7,190 nt of DNA, from the NCBI GenBank assembly GCA_002453475.1, contig DKGY01000102.1, forward strand, positions 3,101-10,290, given 5' to 3'. The stretch is from Clostridium sp. UBA6758. GTDB lineage: Bacteria; Bacillota; Clostridia; Clostridiales; Clostridiaceae. This document shows positions 1 through 6,273 of the stretch, piece by piece; the stretch's first letter is position 1; each line of letters starts with the position of its first letter. Below the pieces are notes generated by a model. The model made no database searches. It was not told where the DNA came from and saw nothing but the letters and a program-made list of their open reading frames with translations. Made by a program: the position numbers and the translations under genes.

Positions 1-2011
1 TTAAATCTGCATAATCATCATCGTTACCATACTTAGGTGCTTCTAAACAATCCTTCTTAAGTTGTTCATATCCAACGAAATCAGCTTTTAAAGCTTCATT
101 CATTTCTTGTAGCGTATATTTTTTATCTTCAAATACTAATTTCTTTATAGCTGCCATAGAGTCTGCATAAGTAGCAAGACCACTCCATACTACTCCTGGT
201 CCGAAGTTATACATAGCTCCGCCTGCTTCTACTCCTCTACCGTTTTCCATACATCCTTCATACATCATAGACATAAGTGGTTTTGGTGCAAGGTCTCTGT
301 GAACACGTTGAGAAATTACTGTAGCAACACTTGTCCATTTAGTAATGAATTTGATTTGCTCTTTAACAGCTGCTTCAAATTGCTCATAAGTTTTAAAGTT
401 GCTTAGATCTCCCATATCTGGGCATACTTGCTTACCATACCATAGTGGTACACCATGGTTAAGAGTAAGTTCTATACATATAGGCCATTGAGTATATCCT
501 GTAGAAGTCCATTGATATAATCTTCCTGACTTCTGTGGCTCAACACATCCCATTAAGCAGTAATCTCTTGCATCTTCTATAGAAACACCCTTAGCTAACA
601 TCATTTTTATATGAACATCATCAAAGTGACATGCTGGGAACCCCATACCTGCACGGATAACATCAACTATCTTTTTAAGATATTTTTGAGGTGATGCTTT
701 GTGTATACGACAAGCTAAAGTTGGTTGATATATCTTAACATGACGAACTGCATCCATTAGAAGGTATGTTAATTCGTTTGTAGCATCTCTTCCTTCTCTA
801 GTAACTCCACCTAAACACATGTTAACGAATGGTTGGTAACCTGCAAAGAATTTAGAAGCTCCTTCACTTGTAAGCCACATCATCTCAGACATTTTTATAA
901 GCATACAACCAGATAACTCAAATGCTTCAAAATCAGTCATACGTCCAGCTTCAATATCAGCTTTGTAGAATGGGTACATATATTGGTCAACACGTCCTAT
1001 AGACATACCTGTTTGGTTTTCTTCAACTACAAGTAATGATTCTATAGTCCAAACTGATTGAACTGCTTCCCAGTAAGTGCTTGGCTTATGAGCTGGAACT
1101 CTAGCATTTATCTCTGAAATTTTTAATAACTCAGCCTTACGAGTAGGATTAGTTTCTTTTGCAGCTAATTCTGCAGCGTAATCTGACATACGTTTAGCGT
1201 ATATCATAACACCCTCTGCAGTATCGATTAGAGATTTGTAGAAGTATATTTTCTCCATATCTTCTGGTCTTTCATAGCTAAGGTCAGCTAATTTTTCATT
1301 ACATTCCTTTACTATGTCAAGCATACCTTTTTTCATTAAGATAACGTCATATCCTGGGTTAGAGTCTCCTCCTCCGTTTAATGCGTGGTATGAACAATCT
1401 GATACGAAAGATTCTCCAGAAAGTTCCCATACTCCAGCTTCTCTGTATTGACTCTCACAGTATTCATCAATTGATTTACCTTCCCAGAATGGGAATAATT
1501 CTTCACGCATGATTTTCTTATCTTCTTCTGAAACATAGAATGGGTCTTGTGCACGAGTTCCTATTGTATCAATCTCGTCTCTCATCCATCTCCAAGATAT
1601 ATCAGGAGAGAAAGATCCAGCACGAGGTTGTCCATTTGGTGCACCAACGATAAGCTCATTATCTTGAATTACTAATGGTGCAGTTTCACAGCAACGCTTG
1701 AAAGACTTACCACGTAAAATTGCCTTAGGTATACCAGGGTTTTCTTTTGCTATTTGAGTAATAACTCTTGCTTTGTGAGTAGTGATTGTCGGCACATGAG
1801 TTAAGTACTTTTCCTTTAACTTAACTAAACGCTCTGTTATTCCATCTGGAATTTGACCATTATTGTCACATACAACACAGCTAGTAGTTGATTCTTCCTT
1901 TGTTATTTCTTTGGAAACACTAGAAAACATCTTCATTAAACTAGCACGTTCTTCATCAGACATGTTTTGAGTAGCTTCCATAAATTTATTTGAAAATTCA
2001 CGAATATCCAA
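1..2011 (-). CDS. cutC: Choline trimethylamine-lyase CutC (glycyl radical enzyme), 3' end cut by window edge
   Basis: This gene encodes the glycyl radical enzyme that cleaves choline to trimethylamine and acetaldehyde inside a microcompartment. The frame is open from 2011 to the left edge (670 codons). CutC is about 846 residues, so roughly 175 residues, including the radical-bearing glycine loop, lie off-window. The apparent TAA at 3-1 is out of frame. I chose a TTG start at 2011-2009 because an in-frame TGA lies just upstream and GAGGG sits 6 nt before it. With this start the residues I know as catalytic or choline-binding in Desulfovibrio CutC fall at exactly the same numbers: Y208, D216 (in [10 protein letters not shown]), F395, C489 and E491 (in GCVEPQ), T502 and Y506. 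The N-terminal ~40 residues look like an amphipathic helix, followed by a linker carrying a CVVC motif (45-48); this end may be a cargo-targeting tail. It lies 49 bp after the aldehyde dehydrogenase gene with no terminator between, so it is probably in the same operon. A diol dehydratase or other glycyl radical relative is unlikely given these residues. Confidence 0.96.
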   Translation of the reverse strand, partial: MDIREFSNKFMEATQNMSDEERASLMKMFSSVSKEITKEESTTSCVVCDNNGQIPDGITERLVKLKEKYLTHVPTITTHKARVITQIAKENPGIPKAILRGKSFKRCCETAPLVIQDNELIVGAPNGQPRAGSFSPDISWRWMRDEIDTIGTRAQDPFYVSEEDKKIMREELFPFWEGKSIDEYCESQYREAGVWELSGESFVSDCSYHALNGGGDSNPGYDVILMKKGMLDIVKECNEKLADLSYERPEDMEKIYFYKSLIDTAEGVMIYAKRMSDYAAELAAKETNPTRKAELLKISEINARVPAHKPSTYWEAVQSVWTIESLLVVEENQTGMSIGRVDQYMYPFYKADIEAGRMTDFEAFELSGCMLIKMSEMMWLTSEGASKFFAGYQPFVNMCLGGVTREGRDATNELTYLLMDAVRHVKIYQPTLACRIHKASPQKYLKKIVDVIRAGMGFPACHFDDVHIKMMLAKGVSIEDARDYCLMGCVEPQKSGRLYQWTSTGYTQWPICIELTLNHGVPLWYGKQVCPDMGDLSNFKTYEQFEAAVKEQIKFITKWTSVATVISQRVHRDLAPKPLMSMMYEGCMENGRGVEAGGAMYNFGPGVVWSGLATYADSMAAIKKLVFEDKKYTLQEMNEALKADFVGYEQLKKDCLEAPKYGNDDDYADL

Positions 2012-2017
2012 TTCATT

Positions 2018-2022
2018 CCCTC
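2018..2022 (-). promoter_or_regulatory. Ribosome binding site that selects the TTG start of cutC
   Basis: The minus strand reads GAGGG here, 6 nt before the TTG at 2011-2009. The nearby ATG at 2016-2014 is in another frame and gives a sequence unlike CutC. The first in-frame ATG (1981-1979, residue 11) has no purine-rich site before it. A weak initiation codon on the signature enzyme may moderate its translation relative to the upstream shell genes; that last point is inference. Confidence 0.7.
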
Positions 2023-2060
2023 ACATTCTTTAATATATTTCATACATTTAGTATGACCTA

Positions 2061-3554
2061 TTATTTTAAGTCATTTAAAACTTTTTTCAAAATATTCTCT
2101 AATAGCTTAACACTATCAATTTCATTTACATTTAATTTATCTTTTAAAACTTCATAGTTGGAATCCTCTGCATTGTCCATCATGCCAACAATTTCATCTG
2201 CCTTACGAACCCCATATCCAACTTTACGTACATATATTAGGTTCATAGGTGATACATTATCTGAAGTCATTCCATGACCTGCAGATCCACTGCCTAGAGT
2301 CATTGATGGAAACAAGTTTGTGGTTGCTCCCATACTTCCAAAAGTTCCTGGAGTGTTAACAAGTACTCTTCCAACAGGTTTTTTTAATGCAAATTGACGA
2401 ATAACCTCTTCATCCTTTGAATGTATAATAAGTGTATGTCCATGTCTCTCACTAAGTAATAATTCTATACACTTTTCACAAGCATGCATCCAGTCATCTT
2501 CTATATAAAAAGCTAAAACAGGACAAAGCTTTTCTCTTGAATAAGGATTTTTTTGAGATACAAATTTTTGCTGAGAAATAAGAACTCTTATATTTTCAGG
2601 AACACTGAATCCAGCCTTTTTAGCTAAAAATTGTGGTGATCTCCCAATCATATCCATGTCAGGACTTCCATCTTTGTAATAAAAAATTGATGCCAATTTT
2701 TCAGCTTCTTCTTCTGTCATAAAGTATCCACCATTTTTAATAAGTTCTTGTTTTACTTCAGCTACTATACAGCTATCCACAACAATTGATTGTTCAGCAG
2801 CAGATACAACTCCATAATCGAAGTTTTTACTATCAATAATATCTTTAGCAGCCTGCTCAATATCAGCAGTACGTTCTATAAATGCTGGACCATTTCCATT
2901 TCCACCATAAATTACTGGTTTACCGGATTTATAAGCTTCATCAAGCATTTCTGGAACTCCTGTATTCATTATAAGTGAAGTATCCTTATGATTCATAAGT
3001 TCTAATGAACCACTTGACGTCACTGTATGCAAATATGCAAGAGCACCTTCTGGAAGTCCTACCCCTTCTGCAGCTCGAATCAAAATATCAATTGTTTTAG
3101 AAATTGTATTTTTAGCTCTTGGATGAGGTGAAAATATGATTGCATTTCCTGACTTAATTGCAATTAACGCCTTATATATGGTTGTAGAAACAGGACTCAT
3201 TGATGGAGAAAAGGCTATAATAACACCCATTGGTACTCCAATATCCTTTGTCTTGTTCATTTTATCTTCACTAATGACACCTACACAGTTCATACCTTTA
3301 AGCCTGCTTTTCAGATACTTACATACAAAGTTATTTTTGATATGTTTATCTTCCCACTTTCCATATTCAGTTTCCTCATTAGACATTTTTGCAAGTTCTT
3401 TTAAATGTTTTTCAACTTCTTCGGTCATACGTTCAACTATCTCATCAAGTTTTCCTTGTGGGAAGGCTGCTAATTTTCTTTGTGCCTCACGAGCATTTTC
3501 AACAAGAATTCTCGCTTCCTGCATGGAGAGTAAATCATTATCAATAATATTCAT
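2061..3554 (-). CDS. CoA-acylating aldehyde dehydrogenase homologue with Ser at the catalytic Cys position (probable pseudoenzyme)
   Basis: The 497-residue protein aligns over its whole length with the acylating aldehyde dehydrogenase family (EutE/PduP and the AdhE N-terminal half), which converts acetaldehyde plus CoA to acetyl-CoA with NAD. Family landmarks visible are IIFSPHPRAK (139-148), GNGNGP (218-223), REKLCP (340-345, with the conserved Glu at 341), GHT (371-373), NTPGTFGSMG (400-409) and SDNVSPMNLI (431-440). Two active-site residues are changed. Where AdhE has FDNGVICASEQS, this protein has FDYGVVSAAEQS with Ser251 (TCT, 2804-2802) in place of the nucleophilic Cys. Where AdhE has PTTNPTST, it has PSMSPVST with Ser120 (AGT, 3197-3195) in place of the oxyanion Asn. 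The ~20-residue C-terminal helix after a polar linker (about 475-497) resembles a microcompartment cargo-targeting peptide. AAGGAGAG precedes the ATG. It sits between the shell genes and cutC, the place I associate with the dehydrogenase called cutB. A structural or regulatory lumen role is more likely than normal catalysis. Confidence 0.9.
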   Translation of the reverse strand: MNIIDNDLLSMQEARILVENAREAQRKLAAFPQGKLDEIVERMTEEVEKHLKELAKMSNEETEYGKWEDKHIKNNFVCKYLKSRLKGMNCVGVISEDKMNKTKDIGVPMGVIIAFSPSMSPVSTTIYKALIAIKSGNAIIFSPHPRAKNTISKTIDILIRAAEGVGLPEGALAYLHTVTSSGSLELMNHKDTSLIMNTGVPEMLDEAYKSGKPVIYGGNGNGPAFIERTADIEQAAKDIIDSKNFDYGVVSAAEQSIVVDSCIVAEVKQELIKNGGYFMTEEEAEKLASIFYYKDGSPDMDMIGRSPQFLAKKAGFSVPENIRVLISQQKFVSQKNPYSREKLCPVLAFYIEDDWMHACEKCIELLLSERHGHTLIIHSKDEEVIRQFALKKPVGRVLVNTPGTFGSMGATTNLFPSMTLGSGSAGHGMTSDNVSPMNLIYVRKVGYGVRKADEIVGMMDNAEDSNYEVLKDKLNVNEIDSVKLLENILKKVLNDLK

Positions 3555-3595
3555 TTTTCTCTCTCCTTTTCCTTAGAAAAAATTTTTTCAATTTA

Positions 3596-3904
3596 TTATT
3601 CTGTTATAAGATTTGTAATCGCATAACGTTTTATTATTTTTTCAAGATCTTGGTGTGGTCTTGGGATAACTATTGAACTATAAAGGCTTCCACCTTCCAT
3701 TCCTTCTACTGCTGCAACTCCAGCATCTACTGCTGTTTTACAAGCACCAACATCACCACGAACCAATACAGATATATAACCTGACGCAACGTTTTCATAT
3801 CCTATCAGTTCTACATCTGCCGATTTGCACATAGCGTCTGCTGCTTCTAATGCAAAAACCAGACCAAAAGTTTCGATTAATCCTAAAGCTTCATATCTTG
3901 ACAT
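3596..3904 (-). CDS. BMC-H hexameric microcompartment shell protein (102 aa)
   Basis: This is a single BMC-domain protein of the PduA/EutM type; six copies form a hexagonal tile of the shell with a central pore for small metabolites. The order of family landmarks is clear: EALGLIETFGL (5-15), LEAADAMCKSADVELIGYE (19-37), the pore loop NVASGY (38-43), VRGDVGACKTAVDAG (48-62) and IPRPHQDLEKI (80-90). The length is normal. The pore loop differs from PduA, where the corresponding stretch is KIGSGL: Lys is replaced by Asn38 and Leu by Tyr43, which would make the opening less basic and more aromatic. The start is ATG at 3904, since an in-frame TAG lies just upstream. AAAGGA is about 12 nt before it, so this gene has a weaker ribosome site than its neighbour. 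It is 25 bp after the other shell gene and 41 bp before the dehydrogenase gene, and is probably co-transcribed with both. Confidence 0.97.
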   Translation of the reverse strand: MSRYEALGLIETFGLVFALEAADAMCKSADVELIGYENVASGYISVLVRGDVGACKTAVDAGVAAVEGMEGGSLYSSIVIPRPHQDLEKIIKRYAITNLITE

Positions 3905-3929
3905 ATGTAAATCATTTCCTTTCTATGCT

Positions 3930-4226
3930 TTATGCATCGATATCGTGTACTGAAACGATATCTCCAACTTCTTTAATAGGACGTGGCATAACATTGTGTG
4001 CTGTTAATTTACCAATAGCTGCTGCTGCTTCAGCACCTGCTTCTACAGCAGATCTTACTGCACCAACATCACCTTTTACCATAATAGTTACAAGTGTTGA
4101 ACCAACATTTTCATATGAAATTAATTCAACATTAGCTGCCTTAAGCATTTTGTCTGCAGCCTCAAGTGCAGGAACCAATCCTATTGTTTCCACAAGGCCT
4201 AAAGCCTCATCTCCATAATATCTCAT
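3930..4226 (-). CDS. BMC-H hexameric microcompartment shell protein (98 aa), first gene after the promoter
   Basis: This second single-domain BMC protein follows the PduA/EutM pattern: EALGLVETIGL (7-17), LEAADKMLKAANVELISYE (21-39), pore loop NVGSTL (40-45), VKGDVGAVRSAVEAGAEAA (50-68) and MPRPIKEVGDI (80-90). It has a short N-terminal extension (MRYYGD) before the usual EALG start of strand one. In the pore loop Thr44 replaces the Gly of PduA, and Asn40 its Lys, so its pore chemistry differs from both PduA and the neighbouring paralogue. A textbook AAGGAGG (4241-4235) lies 8 nt before the ATG, so it is probably the best translated gene of the set, as expected for a major facet protein. It is the first gene after the MerR-like promoter at 4336-4367 and has a ~100-nt leader. 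Confidence 0.97.
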   Translation of the reverse strand: MRYYGDEALGLVETIGLVPALEAADKMLKAANVELISYENVGSTLVTIMVKGDVGAVRSAVEAGAEAAAAIGKLTAHNVMPRPIKEVGDIVSVHDIDA

Positions 4227-4329
4227 TACTAATTCCTCCTTCCTATTTTTAGCTCAATATACTTTAGCTTAACTACTTAACTTCTATATATTATATTTAT
4301 GTTTGCATGCATCTTTTGTTTGTTCTTAT
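4227..4329 (-). other. AT-rich 5' leader of the shell/aldehyde dehydrogenase/cutC transcript
   Basis: This is the predicted untranslated leader between the promoter and the first shell gene. It contains the strong AAGGAGG at 4241-4235 and short direct repeats (AGTTAAG twice in 16 bp, AGCTAAA twice), plus a 7-bp AT-rich inverted pair (CAATATA/TATATTG). I see no conserved riboswitch-like fold and no GC-rich hairpin. The transcription start is inferred from the -10 box, not observed. Confidence 0.4.
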
Positions 4330-4335
4330 ATATTG

Positions 4336-4367
4336 ATTATATCCCTTACCCTTTGGGGGAAAGTCAA
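4336..4367 (-). promoter_or_regulatory. Sigma-A-type promoter with a 20-bp spacer (MerR-like architecture)
   Basis: The minus strand carries TTGACT (4367-4362) and a consensus TATAAT (4341-4336), separated by 20 bp rather than the usual 17. Consensus boxes held too far apart around a dyad are characteristic of promoters activated by MerR-family regulators, which untwist the spacer. The boxes are the best in the window and point at the shell, dehydrogenase and cutC genes. MerR-family regulators are, as far as I recall, found with choline microcompartment loci, but no such gene lies within this window. Confidence 0.75.
4345..4363 (-). promoter_or_regulatory. Imperfect dyad operator inside the promoter spacer
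   Basis: The arms are CTTTCCC and GGGTAAG on the minus strand (4363-4357 and 4351-4345), matching at 6 of 7 positions around a 5-base centre. The dyad is nearly centred between the -35 and -10 boxes. It is strikingly GC-rich in an otherwise AT-rich gap, which argues for a selected protein-binding site. The pattern of C-runs and G-runs resembles operators of the MerR family. The binding protein is inferred, not seen. Confidence 0.6.
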
Positions 4368-4472
4368 TATATTTCTTGCATTAAAATTCTTAAATACTTT
4401 TACAAGAAATTATGCTGTTAAGAGTAAAGTCTTTTCATAATGTTTAATAAGAATAACTATTTTACTAAATTC

Positions 4473-4532
4473 ATAAGAGATTTTTCTTTATAAGCATTAC
4501 CCTATGGGTAATGTTAAAAATTAATCTCTTAT
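4473..4532 (-). other. Long two-tier RNA hairpin spanning the stop codon of the upstream small gene
   Basis: The outer arms are a perfect 10-bp inverted repeat (ATAAGAGATT/AATCTCTTAT, 4532-4523 and 4482-4473), and an inner perfect 8-bp stem is CATTACCC/GGGTAATG (4513-4506 and 4502-4495) with an ATA loop. In between, UUUUUA can pair with UAAAGA. The outer arm contains the TAA of the small-protein gene at 4521-4787. No T-run follows on the minus strand, so it is not a standard intrinsic terminator. It could be a weak terminator, an RNA-processing or 3'-protection structure between the transporter and shell transcripts. Confidence 0.55.
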
Positions 4533-4787
4533 ATATTTGTTAATTGTGGCTGCACCATCTTCATGGGCGTGATAATAAACCTTTAATTGGTTACTTTTAT
4601 CTAATTCAAATCTTGTTTCCTCAATAAGACCATTTGCTTCTGCTGTCATTAACGCAGTAATTACAGCATTCTTTTTTAAAGCTTTAAAATTTCCATATTC
4701 TCCTTTTAGAGCTTCTATAACATCATCTGCGCAAGCTTCTTGCACTTTAGTAAAATATTTTAATATTGCATAATTAAGCGGCTTCAT
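4521..4787 (-). CDS. Small winged-helix-like protein of unknown function, copy 1 (88 aa)
   Basis: I do not recognise a named family. The predicted order of elements is helix (5-14), helix (17-30), a third helix (37-53), then a two-strand hairpin (about 56-73) and a C-terminal helix (78-86), which is compatible with a small winged helix-turn-helix fold. No signal peptide or membrane segment is visible, so it should be cytoplasmic. A HAHED cluster (73-77) is a possible metal or ligand site. Its ATG lies inside the end of the transporter gene, a 14-bp overlap, with GAGGGGG upstream, so translation is probably coupled. It is 81/88 identical to the protein encoded at 6007-6273, and four of the seven differences are clustered at 65-69, the hairpin tip. 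Possible roles are a cytoplasmic partner of the transporter, a sensor or a DNA-binding regulator; none is shown by the sequence. Confidence 0.85.
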   Translation of the reverse strand: MKPLNYAILKYFTKVQEACADDVIEALKGEYGNFKALKKNAVITALMTAEANGLIEETRFELDKSNQLKVYYHAHEDGAATINKYIRD

Positions 4788-5886
4788 CTATTTTATCCCC
4801 CTCTTTTTTTCCTCTTAATAAATCAAGTGGATTCATAGATATTGTAAGGATACCAAACATCATTATTACAGCTCCAATCCAAGCAACTGAAGGTAATGAC
4901 CATCCATCCATTCCACCGTATACTCCTAATAACAATAAGCAGAATAATGGTCCAAAGAATGAATATGTACCGTTACATGCAGTTCCAAGTCCTGCTCCAC
5001 ACATACTGTTTCCAGCATACCATGTCATAAATGTAATAAATGATAAAAGACCACTTAAAGCAAACCAAATCATTGCAGGGCCACTTGTGAATGCTTGTAT
5101 AGCAAGGTCAACAGAAATGTTTAATCCACCAGCCATCACTCCAAAAATTGGAACTAAGATGAATAAATTTGCTATACCTGATGTCACTTGACGAATACAA
5201 ATACCAATTTCAGGATCGATCATTGATGTACCATATCCAGCTACACAACCTTCAAATCCCCATGCAAGAGCTGCAATAATAGCTATTAAAATACCAATTA
5301 AAGTACTTGCTGAAGCACCACCGCTAAAGCCTGTACTACCAATTAAGAAACTAGCAAATACACATACTGCAATACCTAAAGCCATACGTTTATTTAATTC
5401 CTGCTTATATAAAATTTTACCTAATATAGCAGCGATAGCAGGACAAAGAGCTGATATTGGAACAACTATTGGACCAGCCATTTGAAGCGCTATAACATAA
5501 GCAGTACCAGCTATAGGCCCACCAATTAGAGCAGCTAATATCATAATACGTCCTGGAGTAGTATTAATACATCTTACGAAATCTTTAAATTTACCTTTTA
5601 CTAATGCATATGAAATCGCCCAAACTGCACTACATGTATCATTTATTGCATTACCAAGTGCAGCAAGTAAGTATGCTATAACAAATGCTGATAAACCTGC
5701 TGTATTAATGCCATACCAGTCACCCCAAACTCCTTTCGTCATACCCATAGTTAGAAATGCAGTATATAATCCATAGGTAAGTCCTGAAAATAAAGCTAGA
5801 GATATACCCTCTTTGAAGAAATCACTTGATAATTTCTTCTTTGCAGCAATAGCTTGTGAGCTTACTGCTTTTGAAACTTCCTTCAT
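4774..5886 (-). CDS. DMT/EamA-like multispanning transporter, complete copy (370 aa)
   Basis: This is an integral membrane protein with about ten hydrophobic segments, the first around 27-48 and the last around 335-353. It has a basic N-terminal cytoplasmic tail and a charged C-terminus (RGKKEGDKIDEAA). Size and layout fit the drug/metabolite transporter superfamily, members of which accompany choline microcompartment loci. Choline uptake or amine exchange is therefore a reasonable but unproven role. Segments kept identical in the paralogue at 6260-7190 include NDTCSAVWA (82-90), WGFEGCVAGYGTSMID (209-224, with a possibly intramembrane Glu212), FTSGPAMIWFALSGL (266-280) and ACNGTYSF (303-310). 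The acidic and aromatic residues would suit a cationic amine, which is inference. AAAGGAG lies 9 nt before the ATG. The 120-bp upstream gap holds a hairpin and a possible extended -10 promoter. Confidence 0.88.
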   Translation of the reverse strand: MKEVSKAVSSQAIAAKKKLSSDFFKEGISLALFSGLTYGLYTAFLTMGMTKGVWGDWYGINTAGLSAFVIAYLLAALGNAINDTCSAVWAISYALVKGKFKDFVRCINTTPGRIMILAALIGGPIAGTAYVIALQMAGPIVVPISALCPAIAAILGKILYKQELNKRMALGIAVCVFASFLIGSTGFSGGASASTLIGILIAIIAALAWGFEGCVAGYGTSMIDPEIGICIRQVTSGIANLFILVPIFGVMAGGLNISVDLAIQAFTSGPAMIWFALSGLLSFITFMTWYAGNSMCGAGLGTACNGTYSFFGPLFCLLLLGVYGGMDGWSLPSVAWIGAVIMMFGILTISMNPLDLLRGKKEGDKIDEAA

Positions 5887-5940
5887 AAAATAAAACTCCT
5901 TTCAATTAACGATTTCTTTTGTATATTAATAAATAATTAT

Positions 5941-5978
5941 GGCTCATCCCTATGAAATTTAAATTATAGCAATGAGCC
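5941..5978 (-). other. Hairpin between the two transporter modules
   Basis: A perfect 7-bp inverted repeat GGCTCAT/ATGAGCC (5978-5972 and 5947-5941) encloses a second 4-bp stem CTAT/ATAG (5969-5966 and 5953-5950) with an AT-rich loop. It is not followed by a T-run on the minus strand, only ATAATTATT. On the plus strand it is followed by TTTT, but no plus-strand gene needs terminating. It may act as an attenuator or processing site between the modules. Confidence 0.45.
5963..5971 (-). promoter_or_regulatory. Possible extended -10 promoter for the second transporter module
   Basis: The minus strand reads TGCTATAAT, a perfect TGnTATAAT extended -10, about 77 nt before the transporter start at 5886. 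No good -35 box is seen 17 bp upstream. The element lies within the hairpin at 5941-5978. In AT-rich DNA a TATAAT can occur by chance, so this is a weak call. Confidence 0.3.
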
Positions 5979-6006
5979 TTTTAATTAATTACTTCTAAAA
6001 CTTTTC

Positions 6007-6273
6007 TTAGTCTTTTATATATTTATTAATTGTAGCAGCACCATCTTCGTGCGCATGATAATAAACATTTAAATCACCATTTTTATCTAATTCAAATCTT
6101 GTTTCTTCAATGAGACCATTTGCCTCTGCTGTCATTAAAGCAGTTATTACAGCATTCTTTTTTAAAGCCTTAAAATTACCGTATTCTCCTTTTAATGCAT
6201 TTATAACATCATCAGCACAAGCTTCTTCAACTTTAGTAAAATATTTTAAAATTGCATAATTAAGCGGCTTCAT
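6007..6273 (-). CDS. Small winged-helix-like protein of unknown function, copy 2 (88 aa)
   Basis: This is the paralogue of the small protein at 4521-4787, differing at residues 16, 25, 65, 66, 67, 69 and 87 only. The predicted helical core, the hairpin and the HAHED cluster (73-77) are unchanged. The DNA of the two copies differs at many third codon positions while the protein hardly changes, which points to purifying selection after an older duplication rather than a recent copying event. A strong AAGGAGG, inside the end of the transporter gene, lies 9 nt before the ATG. The start overlaps the transporter stop by the same 14 bp (ATGAAGCCGCTTAA) as in the other copy, implying coupled synthesis of the two products. 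The function is not recognised. Confidence 0.85.
   Translation of the reverse strand: MKPLNYAILKYFTKVEEACADDVINALKGEYGNFKALKKNAVITALMTAEANGLIEETRFELDKNGDLNVYYHAHEDGAATINKYIKD

Noticed and set aside
1..3. TTA at the left edge, which reads as a TAA stop on the minus strand at the end of cutC
   Set aside because: It is out of frame: the cutC frame from 2011 leaves one base at the edge, with the last full codon at 4-2. The protein is also ~175 residues short of a full CutC.
2014..2016. ATG near the ribosome site as the start of cutC
   Set aside because: It lies in a different frame and gives a sequence with no CutC character.
2041..2055. CATAC/GTATG inverted repeat between the dehydrogenase gene and cutC
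   Set aside because: A 5-bp AT-rich stem without a T-run is too weak to call a terminator or operator.
3136..3576. 146-codon open frame on the plus strand
   Set aside because: It is antisense to the aldehyde dehydrogenase gene and shows no family pattern; a shadow of the real gene.
3576..3589. 14-bp palindrome of A-run and T-run between the shell and dehydrogenase genes
   Set aside because: It has no loop and no GC stem, and lies just before a strong ribosome site in an operon; most likely chance in AT-rich DNA.
3850..4218. 122-codon open frame on the plus strand
   Set aside because: It is antisense to the two shell genes, low in complexity (Ala/Ser/Thr-rich) and without its own ribosome site; a shadow.
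4277..4312. 11-codon open frame in the leader of the shell operon
   Set aside because: No ribosome binding site precedes its ATG, and no regulatory codon run or attenuator hairpin accompanies it.
4227..4520. Riboswitch or RNA gene in the largest gap
   Set aside because: Apart from the hairpin at the stop codon and the promoter dyad, the region is AT-rich with no compact conserved fold; no tRNA or other RNA motif was recognised.
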